NCBI GenBank assembly: GCA_012735505.1
Contig: JAAYHE010000005.1
Location: 1-46,707, forward strand
Source: Bacillota bacterium
Lineage (GTDB): Bacteria > Bacillota > UBA994 > UBA5500
Length of the DNA stretch: 46,707 bases
Reading direction: 5' to 3'
Shown: positions 9,752-17,769 of the stretch, one piece after another
How the letters are laid out: each line of letters starts with the position of its first letter
How positions within the stretch are numbered: the stretch's first letter is position 1
Position numbers and translations under genes: made by a program
The notes under the pieces: generated by a model
Databases searched by the model: none
Told to the model about the DNA's origin: nothing
The model's input: the letters and a program-made list of their open reading frames with translations, nothing else

Positions 9752-9765
9752 GCTATTGCCACCTC

Positions 9766-10785
9766 CTAAAACTGACGCAGGAACCGGATATCATTAGTGA
9801 ACAAATGCCGCATATCGTCTACTCCGTATTTTAACATGGCGATGCGCTCGACCCCCATGCCAAAGGCGAAGCCGCTTACCTGCTCAGGATCATAGCCTGA
9901 AACTGCTAGCACCTGTGGGTGCACCATGCCGGAGCCAAGAATTTCAATCCAGCCAGTATCTTTACACAAGCGGCAGCCAGCTCCTTCACACAAGAAGCAG
10001 GATATATCAACTTCGGCACTAGGCTCGGTGAAAGGGAAAAAGCTTGGGCGGAGCCTGATCTCTCGCTGTTCACCAAAAATGCTGCGAGCAAAGGTCAGCA
10101 ATACGCCCTTTAACTCTGCCAAAGTAATATGCTCATCGACGGCAAGTCCTTCCACCTGGTGAAACATGGGTGAATGAGTAGCATCATCATCTCGGCGATA
10201 AACCCGCCCTGAGGCAATAATTCGCACCGGCCGCGGCCGCATTTTTTCCATCGTGCGTACCTGCACGGAAGAGGTATGCGTACGCAGTAAAAGTTCTGGT
10301 CCAAAATAGAAGGAGTCTTGCATATCCCGCGCCGGGTGGTTAGCTGGTATGTTAAGCGCCTCAAAATTATAGTAGTCGGTTTCTACCTCGGGCCCTTCCG
10401 CTAGGCTGAACCCCATGCCAGCAAAAACTCGCTGTATCTCCTCCAAAGTACGAGTAATTAAATGCTGATGCCCTAAAACAAAGGGTGTACCCGGCAGGGT
10501 GATATCCACAAATTCTGCCTGCAATTTAGCCAACTTAGCTTGTTCTGCTAAGCGGGTCGTTTTGGTGGATAAAGCCTGCTCGAGTTGTTTGCGTATGTCA
10601 TTGGCTAGCTGCCCTATCACTGGGCGCTCCTCGGGTGCCAATTTGGCCATGCCGCGCAAAATAGCTGTAAGCTTCCCTTTCTTGCCCAAATATTGAATGC
10701 GTAAATCCTGTAATTGGGGCAGATCTTCAGCCTGCTCTACAGCCAACAAAGCCTCTCTTTCTAACGTTTTTAGTTGTTCTCGCAT
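9766..10785 (-). CDS. pheS: Phenylalanine-tRNA ligase alpha subunit
   Basis: A 339-aa catalytic subunit. It has an N-terminal coiled coil (to about residue 85) and a class II aminoacyl-tRNA synthetase core. Motif 2 lies around [11 protein letters not shown] and motif 3 around [13 protein letters not shown] near the C terminus. A Cys cluster ([12 protein letters not shown]) is typical of Firmicute PheS. The ATG at 10785 follows AAAGGAGT; the upstream in-frame ATGs lie inside the T-box terminator and are not used. It is co-transcribed with pheT and controlled by the T-box ahead of it. Confidence 0.98.
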   Translation of the reverse strand: MREQLKTLEREALLAVEQAEDLPQLQDLRIQYLGKKGKLTAILRGMAKLAPEERPVIGQLANDIRKQLEQALSTKTTRLAEQAKLAKLQAEFVDITLPGTPFVLGHQHLITRTLEEIQRVFAGMGFSLAEGPEVETDYYNFEALNIPANHPARDMQDSFYFGPELLLRTHTSSVQVRTMEKMRPRPVRIIASGRVYRRDDDATHSPMFHQVEGLAVDEHITLAELKGVLLTFARSIFGEQREIRLRPSFFPFTEPSAEVDISCFLCEGAGCRLCKDTGWIEILGSGMVHPQVLAVSGYDPEQVSGFAFGMGVERIAMLKYGVDDMRHLFTNDIRFLRQF

Positions 10786-10804
10786 GACGACACTCCTTTC
10801 AAAG

Positions 10805-11046
10805 AAAAAAGCCATCATCCACTAAGGGACGATGGCGCTCGTGGTACCACCCTTATTCAGCTGCTACAGCTACAGCAGCTCTCGTATGGATAACGGTTAA
10901 GAATTAACCGACACCACCTACTAAACTTCAGCGGTGTAGCTCCAGAGCGAAGGTTCATTGTAGAACTGCCAGAAACGCTTCCAGTCTAGACGCTTCCTCC
11001 CTAAGACAGTCTCCCTACAACTACTGATCTCTTTCATCGCGGTAGG
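10805..11046 (-). promoter_or_regulatory. T-box leader (tRNA-Phe) of pheST
   Basis: The reverse strand carries the T-box AGGGTGGTACCACG (10840-10853). It is followed by a terminator stem (10811-10820 with 10826-10836) and a U run at 10805-10810. Stem I begins near 11046; AGTA lies opposite GAACC, followed by a TTC specifier at 10949-10951, a Phe codon. The UGGU of the T-box bulge pairs with the ACCA end of tRNA-Phe. Uncharged tRNA-Phe should stabilise the antiterminator and allow pheST transcription. Confidence 0.93.
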
Positions 11047-11050
11047 CTTA

Positions 11051-11158
11051 TTACATTGCAGTCTGGTTTAGTGATAGTTTCCGGTACATCAAATAGGCGA
11101 AGATAGAACCCGTTTCCGTAAATATCCTCCAGAAAAACGCGGCTGTCCACTTCTGCAA
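11051..11158 (-). CDS. YqzL-like small protein
   Basis: A short reading frame of 35 codons, TTG at 11158 to TAA at 11051-11053, lies between trmH and the pheS T-box. AAAAGGGG at 11167-11174 is eight bases before the TTG; a GTG at 11167 in the same frame overlaps that site and is less likely. The product (AAFFWRIFTETGSIFAYLMY is its core) resembles the small YqzL family of Firmicutes, whose pattern is FW-x2-F-x2-TGSI-x-AYL. Function is unknown. It would be transcribed from the promoter at 11210-11239, and read-through would continue into the T-box. The family match is from memory of a short motif, so confidence is moderate. Confidence 0.6.
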   Translation of the reverse strand: MQKWTAAFFWRIFTETGSIFAYLMYRKLSLNQTAM

Positions 11159-11209
11159 AAGATGCACCCCTTTTCAGAATCTAGATTTATATTTGTCAGA
11201 CTTGGGGCT

Positions 11210-11239
11210 ATTATATCACACGCCGTCTGCGCTGTACAA
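11210..11239 (-). promoter_or_regulatory. Promoter for yqzL-like gene and pheST leader
   Basis: On the reverse strand TTGTAC (11234-11239), an 18-bp spacer, then TATAAT (11210-11215). It lies just past the trmH stop and would start transcription near 11203, upstream of the small gene and the T-box. Confidence 0.65.
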
Positions 11240-11245
11240 GTAAGT

Positions 11246-12043
11246 TCAAGAAGCGGAAACAGCCAGCTGAGCTAATAAAATTCCAGTTGCTACTGCTACA
11301 TTAAGCGACTCTGCCGGTGGTCTAATAGGAATACGAACAGCAAGATGGGCTACATCTAACCAAAAAGATGAGACGCCTGCTCCTTCATTGCCAACTACCA
11401 ATGCTACCCGTGATCGATAAACTGCATGGTGATAAGGCACGCTCTCGCCCAAGGCGGTTGCCACAATTTGTATATCATGCTGCTTTAATCGCTTTAAGAT
11501 GACCTCGTTGGTTTGATTATGTAATAATGGCAAGCGAAAGATTGCACCCATGGCAGAACGAATTACTTTACTGTTATAAGGATCTACCGTTCCTTTGAGG
11601 GCCACGACCCTATCAACCCCAAAGGCTTCTGCCGTACGCAGGATCGTGCCTAGATTGCCCGGGTCTTGTACCCCGTCAATAAGTAAGAACAACTTGCCTG
11701 CCGCCCAGAAAGCCTCATCTGAAGCGATTGCTGGAGACGGTAGTTCGGTAGCTACTAAAATACCTTGCGGGCGTTCGGTATCGGCTAATTCACAAAGCAG
11801 ACGATCAGATATGTGTTGGGGAACAACCCCTAGATTCGCCAGTGCGTGCAGACAATCGATTCCGCGTTGGCTGCGTTTTAAATAGTCGCTATATATTGCA
11901 TACCTGATAGGTATGCCTGAAGCGATAGCTTCTTCTACCAAACGTACACCTTCCAGTAAATACAGGCTGGCTTTCTCTCGCCCTGAACGGGTGCGCAAAG
12001 ATTTCAGCAGCTTATACGAGGAATTTTGGCGACTGGTTATCAT
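11246..12043 (-). CDS. TrmH/SpoU family RNA 2'-O-methyltransferase
   Basis: A 265-aa SPOUT-fold methyltransferase. The N-terminal substrate-binding domain (about 1-95) is followed by the SpoU domain. That domain has motif 1 in LIDGVQDPGNLGTILRTAEA, motif 2 in VVGNEGAGVS and motif 3 in IPIRPPAESLNVAVAT, which form the trefoil knot and S-adenosylmethionine site. The target is probably a ribosomal or transfer RNA ribose, as in RlmB and TrmH, but cannot be told from sequence. The ATG at 12043 follows AAAGGAT; an in-frame ATG at 12076 lies inside ktrA and is disfavoured. TrmH next to pheST is a common Firmicute arrangement. A second paralogue lies at 28161-28982. Confidence 0.92.
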   Translation of the reverse strand: MITSRQNSSYKLLKSLRTRSGREKASLYLLEGVRLVEEAIASGIPIRYAIYSDYLKRSQRGIDCLHALANLGVVPQHISDRLLCELADTERPQGILVATELPSPAIASDEAFWAAGKLFLLIDGVQDPGNLGTILRTAEAFGVDRVVALKGTVDPYNSKVIRSAMGAIFRLPLLHNQTNEVILKRLKQHDIQIVATALGESVPYHHAVYRSRVALVVGNEGAGVSSFWLDVAHLAVRIPIRPPAESLNVAVATGILLAQLAVSAS

Positions 12044-12062
12044 TGCAACTATCCTTTGCCTC

Positions 12063-12713
12063 CTATTGTTGCTCAAAGCGTTTCAAATCTTCCTTGAGGC
12101 CCAGCAACACAAGAATGTTGTCTTTGTGAATGCGGTCTTTTCCCCCAGGAGTAATATTGACATCGCTGCCATGTTTGAGAGCGATAACGTTGATATTATA
12201 TCGGTTGCGTAGATCTAATTCTCTTAGCGTCTTGCCCACCGTATTAGCCGGGGCGACAATTTCAATCATACCTACATCAGGGCTGAGCTCGATATATTCC
12301 AAGATGTTAGAGGAAATGAGATTATGCGCAACCCTGACACCCATATCCCGTTCGGGAAAGACAACCCGGTCAGCACCGACTCGGTAGAGCACTTTGCCGT
12401 GTAATTCGCTTTGGGCTTTGGCTACCACATATGGAACTTCCATCTCTTTCAGCATCAACGTGATCATGATACTAGCCTGGATGTCGCCTCCGATACCGAC
12501 AATCACCACATCAAAATTACGCATAGCCAAAGACTTCAGTACAGTTTCATCGGTAGCATCGGCTGCTACGGCCCGCGTGGAATGCTGCACTATATCACGA
12601 ACACGATCTTCGTCTGCATCGATTGCCAACACCTGGTATCCCATAGAGTATAGCGTCGTGACCACGCTAGAGCCAAACCTACCTAGGCCAATAACAGCAA
12701 ACTGTTTCTTCAC
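12063..12713 (-). CDS. ktrA: Potassium uptake regulator KtrA (RCK domains)
   Basis: About 216 aa. It has an N-terminal RCK_N Rossmann domain with the GLGRFG nucleotide-binding loop (about residues 7-12), acidic IDADEDR at the end of beta-2, and a C-terminal RCK_C domain (about 135-215). It forms the cytoplasmic ring that gates KtrB in response to ATP/ADP and, in Firmicutes, c-di-AMP. GTG at 12713 is preferred over GTG at 12722 because GAGGTG lies seven bases upstream. It lies 26 bp after ktrB and ends 20 bp before trmH, so the three probably form an operon. Confidence 0.93.
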   Translation of the reverse strand: MKKQFAVIGLGRFGSSVVTTLYSMGYQVLAIDADEDRVRDIVQHSTRAVAADATDETVLKSLAMRNFDVVIVGIGGDIQASIMITLMLKEMEVPYVVAKAQSELHGKVLYRVGADRVVFPERDMGVRVAHNLISSNILEYIELSPDVGMIEIVAPANTVGKTLRELDLRNRYNINVIALKHGSDVNITPGGKDRIHKDNILVLLGLKEDLKRFEQQ

Positions 12714-12739
12714 GATTATCACCTCAACAAGAAGTATGC

Positions 12740-14077
12740 CTAGCCTACAGTGATCTTTTCTTCAGGATAACGGATTTTTGCATTGACACGATCGTGTGCT
12801 AGCGCAAAGGCGAAACTCATCGGGCCAAGCCTGCCAATAAACATGGCGACGGTTAAAATTAAACGGCTAAGCGGTGTCAGCAGCGGAGTCAGCCCTAGGC
12901 TATATCCCACCGTTGCTAGGGCAGAAGTGGCTTCAAAGAGAACGGGCAAGAAGGGTTGTCCATCAATCAGGGATATTAACATGGTTACCGTTAACACCAG
13001 TGCCAGAGCAATAGTGATAATGGCCACCGAACGTCTGACAATAGCATCAGGAATGCGACGGTTAAATAACCGCACTTCGTCATGCCCACGGATACTAGAT
13101 ACGACCAAGGCCAGCAAGGTACCAAAAGTAGTTGTTTTAACGCCACCGCCGGTTGAACCTGGCGATGCCCCGATAAACATCAAGATAGTCATCAGGAGAA
13201 GGGTAGCTGAATGAAAAGAGCCTAGTGGTAAAGTGCTAAAACCTGCCGTACGGGGAGCGACCGCATGAAACAGAGCTGCAAGAACCTTTGTCGGCCAGGG
13301 TAGCTGGGCAAGCCCTCGATCCCATTCCACTATGAGAATAAAAACAGCACCAAACAAGATAAGCCAAGCTGATGCCGAAATCACTATTCGAGCATGTAGA
13401 GACAGAGTGCGCCGCATATCCTTTCGCTTCTGCCAGATTTCCAAGATCACACTAAAACCCAAGCCACCCACGATTATCAACGACATGATGACAATGTTGA
13501 CTAGCCAATCTCCAACATATGGCGCTAGGTTGCGAAAACCTCCCATTAGATCAAAGCCAGCGTTGCAAAATGCCGCCACACTATGAAAAATTCCATACCA
13601 AACAGCCCGTGGCCATCCAAAGTCAGGCAAGAAGCGGATAGTCAAAACAACAGCCCCCATACCTTCACACAAAAAGGTAACGGCTCCCACAGCCTTGATC
13701 AGGCGCACTAACCCTTCTAGGGAAAACTGGTTAAGGGCCTCTTGCATAATCAGGTGGTTACGCAAGCTAATGCGTCGCCCCAACAAGATGGCCATCATAG
13801 ACGCAATCGTCATCAAGCCTAGCCCACCTAACTGAACCAGCAGGATGATCACTATCTGTCCAAACAAAGTAAATTGAGTTAGGGTATCTACTACAACCAA
13901 GCCGGTAACACAGACGGCAGACGTAGCGGTAAACAATGCGTCCACGAAGCCTAATGGTTCTTGCCGCGAGGCGACAGGCAAGCTGAGGAGCAGGCTTCCG
14001 ATAACAATCAGAGCCAAAAAGGTAAATATCAAGATTTGAGTTGGGCTCCATTTGGAAAACCAGTTTTTCGTCTTCAC
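12740..14077 (-). CDS. ktrB: Potassium transporter KtrB (TrkH family)
   Basis: A 445-aa polytopic membrane protein of the Trk/Ktr/HKT superfamily. Four pore-loop signatures are visible in order: TSAVCVTGL, AAFCNAGFD, VAPRTAGFS and ALATVGYS, each with the conserved filter glycine. There are about eight or more membrane segments. With KtrA it forms the Na+-assisted K+ uptake system. The GTG at 14077 has only a weak purine-rich site (GTGGGGTG), and no better start is seen. It lies downstream of the rplT terminator and has its own unseen promoter. Confidence 0.94.
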   Translation of the reverse strand: MKTKNWFSKWSPTQILIFTFLALIVIGSLLLSLPVASRQEPLGFVDALFTATSAVCVTGLVVVDTLTQFTLFGQIVIILLVQLGGLGLMTIASMMAILLGRRISLRNHLIMQEALNQFSLEGLVRLIKAVGAVTFLCEGMGAVVLTIRFLPDFGWPRAVWYGIFHSVAAFCNAGFDLMGGFRNLAPYVGDWLVNIVIMSLIIVGGLGFSVILEIWQKRKDMRRTLSLHARIVISASAWLILFGAVFILIVEWDRGLAQLPWPTKVLAALFHAVAPRTAGFSTLPLGSFHSATLLLMTILMFIGASPGSTGGGVKTTTFGTLLALVVSSIRGHDEVRLFNRRIPDAIVRRSVAIITIALALVLTVTMLISLIDGQPFLPVLFEATSALATVGYSLGLTPLLTPLSRLILTVAMFIGRLGPMSFAFALAHDRVNAKIRYPEEKITVG

Positions 14078-14134
14078 CCCACGGGTATCAGGCCCCCCTC
14101 AACTAAGTGTCTCCCAGAGTTCCTTCTAATAAAT

Positions 14135-14165
14135 AAGGCTGACTCATCAACGCTGAGTCAGCCTT
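14135..14165 (-). terminator. Terminator of infC-rpmI-rplT operon
   Basis: A perfect 12-bp inverted repeat (AAGGCTGACTCA / TGAGTCAGCCTT) with a 7-base loop, followed on the reverse strand by ATTTATTAG. It lies 15 bp past the rplT stop. Confidence 0.88.
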
Positions 14166-14179
14166 CCTTACCTGTCACT

Positions 14180-14536
14180 CTAGGCCAACTGCTGTTTAGC
14201 AGTTTCCACCAATTGACTAAAAGCAGCAGCATCATTGACTGCTAAGTCAGCCAACATCTTGCGATTGACTGCTACACCTGCCTTCTTGAGACCATGCATG
14301 AGATTGCTGTAGGATATACCGTTAGAGCGTGCAGCCGCATTGATACGAGTTATCCAAAGGCGACGGAAATCGCGTTTGCGGCGCTTACGATCACGAGTAG
14401 CATAACTTTGAGACTTAAGCAACTGGGTTGCCGCTGCTCTGTATAGTCTACCCTTGCTTCCCCGGTACCCTTTGGCTAACTTGAGAGTTTTCTTATGACG
14501 CGCTCTCGCGGTAACACTCGATTTTACACGTGGCAT
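14180..14536 (-). CDS. rplT: Large ribosomal subunit protein bL20
   Basis: 118 aa, standard length, with the highly conserved basic N-terminal extension ([15 protein letters not shown], then [11 protein letters not shown]) and C-terminal globular domain ([20 protein letters not shown]). It binds 23S rRNA early in 50S assembly and in Firmicutes represses its own operon through the infC leader. It is third in the infC-rpmI-rplT operon, 26 bp after rpmI, with AGGAGG before the ATG. Confidence 0.99.
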   Translation of the reverse strand: MPRVKSSVTARARHKKTLKLAKGYRGSKGRLYRAAATQLLKSQSYATRDRKRRKRDFRRLWITRINAAARSNGISYSNLMHGLKKAGVAVNRKMLADLAVNDAAAFSQLVETAKQQLA

Positions 14537-14562
14537 AGTTGCCTACCTCCTATTTGCTGTTA

Positions 14563-14763
14563 CTAGAAATGATAGGGCATCATTTTCTTGACGCGGCGCA
14601 CATCAGCGTCTTTGAGTAAATGCTGCTTATCTAGACGACGTTTCTGGCTACCGGATTTAGCGGCAAATTTATGAGCATTGTGGGAGCTGTTACGCTTCAC
14701 TTTACCAGTGCCGGTAACTTTGAAGCGCTTGGCGCTTCCCTTGTGTGTTTTCATCTTTGGCAT
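14563..14763 (-). CDS. rpmI: Large ribosomal subunit protein bL35
   Basis: 66 aa, full length, highly basic, with the family pattern MPKMKTHKGSAKRFKVTGTG at the N terminus and the LLKDADVRRVKKMMPY end. It is a 50S subunit component. It is the middle gene of the infC operon, 15 bp after infC. Confidence 0.99.
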   Translation of the reverse strand: MPKMKTHKGSAKRFKVTGTGKVKRNSSHNAHKFAAKSGSQKRRLDKQHLLKDADVRRVKKMMPYHF

Positions 14764-14778
14764 CAGAGCTTATCCTCC

Positions 14779-15309
14779 TTAATTTTCCGCCTTATCGGTT
14801 TTAGGCGCCATAATCATAATCATATTGCGCCCCTCGATACGTGCTTCTCTTTCCACTACACCGTTTTCAACGGTATTCGCGAACTGTTCGAAGACCTTTT
14901 TGCCTAAATCGGCATGCACAATTTGGCGTCCGCGAAACCGCATGACGACCTTAATCTTGTTGCCATTCTTAAGCATACGATCGGCATTCCTGGCCTTAAT
15001 CTGCAAATCCCGCTCTTCAATAGTCTGGCTAAGTTGGACCTCTTTGACAGTGATCACTTTCTGTTTCTTGCGCATTTCGCGCTCATGTTTGTTTTGCTCG
15101 TACTTGTAACGACCATAGTCCATGATTTTGCAAACCGGTGGATTTGCTGTAGGCGCGATATTCACCAAGTCCAGATTACGCTCCCGCGCTATTTGTAGCG
15201 CCTCCCGGGAAGACATTATGCCCAACTGCTTACCATTTTCATCTACGAGGCGTACCTCGCGCAAACGAATTTGCTCGTTAACCTGCGGGTTCCTGCGATC
15301 CCTACTGAT
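14779..15309 (-). CDS. infC: Translation initiation factor IF-3 (ATC start)
   Basis: About 176 aa. The N-terminal domain (VNEQIRLREVRLVDENGKQL) and C-terminal domain (from about residue 85, KEVQLSQTIEERDLQIK) are joined by a Lys/Arg-rich linker. It binds the 30S subunit and enforces start-codon and initiator-tRNA selection. An ATC codon at 15309 is taken as the start: GGAGG lies about nine bases upstream and the protein then begins where the family normally begins. The in-frame ATG at 15339 has no ribosome-binding site and lies in the leader hairpin region. Rare AUU/AUC/AUA starts are the known basis of IF-3 autoregulation. Confidence 0.92.
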   Translation of the reverse strand: MSRDRRNPQVNEQIRLREVRLVDENGKQLGIMSSREALQIARERNLDLVNIAPTANPPVCKIMDYGRYKYEQNKHEREMRKKQKVITVKEVQLSQTIEERDLQIKARNADRMLKNGNKIKVVMRFRGRQIVHADLGKKVFEQFANTVENGVVEREARIEGRNMIMIMAPKTDKAEN

Positions 15310-15348
15310 AAGTAACCCCCTCCATTTTCTAAAGTTCATGAAAATTAG

Positions 15349-15475
15349 AAAGCGAGCGGCCAAAGCCGCTCGCCTACAGTTAACACAGCAATATAAACAT
15401 TGCTATTACACTACAGACCTTGTAACTACCCGAGGGCGTCGCAAGGTGAGAAGCGGCTGGCTTCTACTTTACGAA
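15349..15475 (-). promoter_or_regulatory. infC operon leader (L20-type) with attenuator hairpin
   Basis: The transcript from the promoter at 15480-15508 would have a leader of about 165 nt. It contains CAGCCGCTTCTCACC, a sequence I associate with clostridial infC leaders. It ends in a GC-rich hairpin, CGAGCGGC/GCCGCTCG (15354-15373), followed by CTTTCTAATTTT. This looks like the transcription attenuator through which L20 controls the operon. The function is inferred from the family. Confidence 0.75.
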
Positions 15476-15479
15476 AGTA

Positions 15480-15508
15480 ATATTAACATAGAGTATGGGC
15501 AACGTCAA
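15480..15508 (-). promoter_or_regulatory. Promoter of infC-rpmI-rplT
   Basis: On the reverse strand TTGACG (15503-15508), a 17-bp spacer, then TAATAT (15480-15485). It overlaps the end of thrS and gives a start near 15473. Confidence 0.85.
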
Positions 15509-17425
15509 CTAGGATATGCGCTTGCTAACAATAGCTTCTTGTAATTCCTCTATCAGCTGGTGTAAATCCATAGTTCCCAAGTCGCCTCGTTCGCGATGCC
15601 GTACCGCTACCACACCAGCCTCGGCTTCCCGATCACCAACAACCAGCATGTAGGGTATTTTTGCTAGCTGGGCTTCGCGAATCTTAAAGCCTATCTTTTC
15701 GTTGCGATCGTCGAGCTCCACCCTCAGGCCAGCATCAAAAAGGGTCTGGTATACGCTAGTGGCATAGTCGTGCACCCGATCGGTGATGGGCATAACCTTT
15801 ACTTGTACAGGCGCCAACCAGAGTGGGAAAGCACCGGCAAAATGCTCGATAAGAATAGCTAGAAACCGCTCAATGGCTCCAAAAGCTACGCTATGCACTA
15901 CTACTGGCGTATGGCGCTCGCCATCTTCTCCGATATAGTAGAGGCCAAACTTTTCAGGCATCTGAAAATCTAGTTGGATGGTGGCACACTGCCAAGACCT
16001 GCCGAGGCAGTCAGTTAGGTGAAAATCGATTTTCGGGCCGTAAAATGCGCCATCGCCTTCGTTAATAGTGTAGGAGATCTTCTTGGCATCGAGCACCTTC
16101 TGCAATGCCCCTTCTGCTAACTCCCAAACTTCATCTGATCCCATGGAGTTTTCTGGCCGCGTAGACAATTCTACGTGATAAGTAAAGCCAAATACCTGAT
16201 AAAAATGATCTACTAGATCAATACGCATGGAAAGCTCCGATTCAATCTGTTCTGGAGTCATAAATACATGGGAATCATCTTGATTAAAAGCCCTAACCCG
16301 CATCATGCCGTGTAAGACGCCCGACTTTTCATGACGGTGCACTAAGCCAATTTCGGCGAGACGCAGAGGCAAGTCTTTGTAAGAATGTAGTTTATTGCGG
16401 TAAGCAAGCATGGCCCCGGGACAGTTCATGGGTTTGATGGCATAATCATTATCGTCAATTTGCGTGAAATACATGTTTTCCCGGTAATGATCCCAGTGCC
16501 CGCTGCGCTCCCACAACTGCCTATTCAATATGATAGGGGTGCGGATTTCCAGATAACCTGCTCGTCGGTGCTCCTCGCGCCATAATTGCTCTAACTCGTT
16601 GCGCACTACCATTCCTTTAGGCAGGAAGAATGGGAAACCAGGTCCTTCATCCTCTATAGTAAATAACTCCAGTTCTCGTCCTAACTTGCGATGATCTCGT
16701 TTCTTAGCCTCTTCGATGCGCTGCAAATGTGCTTCCAGTTCAGACGCCTTGGCAAAAGCAGTGCCGTAGATACGTTGTAGCATCGGGCGCCGCTCATCGC
16801 CACGCCAATAGGCACCCGCTAACGACAACAAGCGTACTGCCTTAACAAAACCCGTATGCGGCACATGGGGGCCGGCGCACAGGTCGATGAATTCGCCTTG
16901 CCGGTAAAATGAAATCTCAGCGTCTTCGGGCAAATCTTCTATAAGTTCAACCTTAAAATCTTCCCCCTGCTCAGCAAGAAACTGCAAAGCCTCTTGTCGG
17001 TCCATAACTGCTCGCTGCAGCGGCAACTTTTCAGCGATTATTTTCCGCATTTCTGCTTCAATGCGCGGCAAGTCTTCGGGCGAGAGGGAATGGTCCATAG
17101 CAAAATCATAGTAGAAGCCATCTTTAATGGCAGGGCCTATAGCCAGTTTAGTACCAGGAAACAACCGACAAACAGCCTGAGCCATGACATGCGCCGCCGT
17201 ATGACGCATTGCTTCTAGCGCTTCATCCGATTCGAAGGTCAAAATTTCCACATCGGCACCATCGGGTAAGGGAGCATCCAAATCTTGAATGACGCCGTTT
17301 ACCTTGGCTAAGACGGCCTCCCGTGCCAGACGTGCACTAATTGTGGCCGCCAAATCTGCCGCCGTGCTACCATGCGGTATTTGACGCTCGGTTCCGTCTT
17401 TAAGTCTTACTACCATCGATTGCAT
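15509..17425 (-). CDS. thrS: Threonine-tRNA ligase
   Basis: 638 aa, full length. It has an N-terminal TGS domain (1-62), an editing/SAD domain with HTAAH (about 75-79) and CAGPHVPHTG motifs, and a class II catalytic core with the zinc-site region around MNCPGAMLAY. The C-terminal anticodon-binding domain starts near residue 540 (PVQVKVMPITDR). It charges tRNA-Thr and edits Ser-tRNA-Thr. The ATG at 17425 follows TAGGAGGT. It is controlled by the T-box leader at 17440-17716 and followed by the infC operon with its own promoter. Confidence 0.99.
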   Translation of the reverse strand: MQSMVVRLKDGTERQIPHGSTAADLAATISARLAREAVLAKVNGVIQDLDAPLPDGADVEILTFESDEALEAMRHTAAHVMAQAVCRLFPGTKLAIGPAIKDGFYYDFAMDHSLSPEDLPRIEAEMRKIIAEKLPLQRAVMDRQEALQFLAEQGEDFKVELIEDLPEDAEISFYRQGEFIDLCAGPHVPHTGFVKAVRLLSLAGAYWRGDERRPMLQRIYGTAFAKASELEAHLQRIEEAKKRDHRKLGRELELFTIEDEGPGFPFFLPKGMVVRNELEQLWREEHRRAGYLEIRTPIILNRQLWERSGHWDHYRENMYFTQIDDNDYAIKPMNCPGAMLAYRNKLHSYKDLPLRLAEIGLVHRHEKSGVLHGMMRVRAFNQDDSHVFMTPEQIESELSMRIDLVDHFYQVFGFTYHVELSTRPENSMGSDEVWELAEGALQKVLDAKKISYTINEGDGAFYGPKIDFHLTDCLGRSWQCATIQLDFQMPEKFGLYYIGEDGERHTPVVVHSVAFGAIERFLAILIEHFAGAFPLWLAPVQVKVMPITDRVHDYATSVYQTLFDAGLRVELDDRNEKIGFKIREAQLAKIPYMLVVGDREAEAGVVAVRHRERGDLGTMDLHQLIEELQEAIVSKRIS

Positions 17426-17439
17426 ATTCTACCTCCTAA

Positions 17440-17716
17440 CAAAAACCCCTCTCGTTCCTAACGCAGCTAAATAGCTGCGCCAGGGACGAGAGGGAGTTTT
17501 CCCGTGGTTCCACCCTGCTTGACGACCCATATGTGGTCGCCCACTTACTTACCAACGCGTAACGTGCGTTGCTACGCTAGCCTTAATCGTTGCCATAACA
17601 ACGTTTTCGGCTAGCAGCTCCAAGGTGGTGGACAATTACACTAGTTTCGAGCACTTTCAGCCCGAGGTGCTCGTCTCTGCCAAACCGCGTGTAACGTCGT
17701 CCTTTTCATCACTGTT
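17440..17716 (-). promoter_or_regulatory. T-box leader (tRNA-Thr) of thrS
   Basis: The T-box AGGGTGGAACCACGG lies at about 17502-17516. It is followed by a long terminator stem (CTCTCGTCCC paired with GGAACGAGAG, about 17450-17491) and a U run. The specifier ACC (Thr) is at 17627-17629, at the same position in stem I as TTC in the pheS leader. The UGGA in the T-box fits a tRNA with U at position 73, as in Firmicute tRNA-Thr. Confidence 0.93.
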
Positions 17717-17722
17717 GGCACT

Positions 17723-17751
17723 AGTATAAAGTTACAATACTTTGTTGTCAA
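17723..17751 (-). promoter_or_regulatory. thrS promoter
   Basis: On the reverse strand a perfect TTGACA (17746-17751), a 17-bp spacer, then TATACT (17723-17728), just upstream of the T-box stem I. Confidence 0.9.
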
Positions 17752-17769
17752 GCATTGAGTTGAGTCATA

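Noticed and set aside
12783-13214. 143-codon frame antisense to ktrB
   Set aside because: A shadow of a membrane-protein gene; no start signal.
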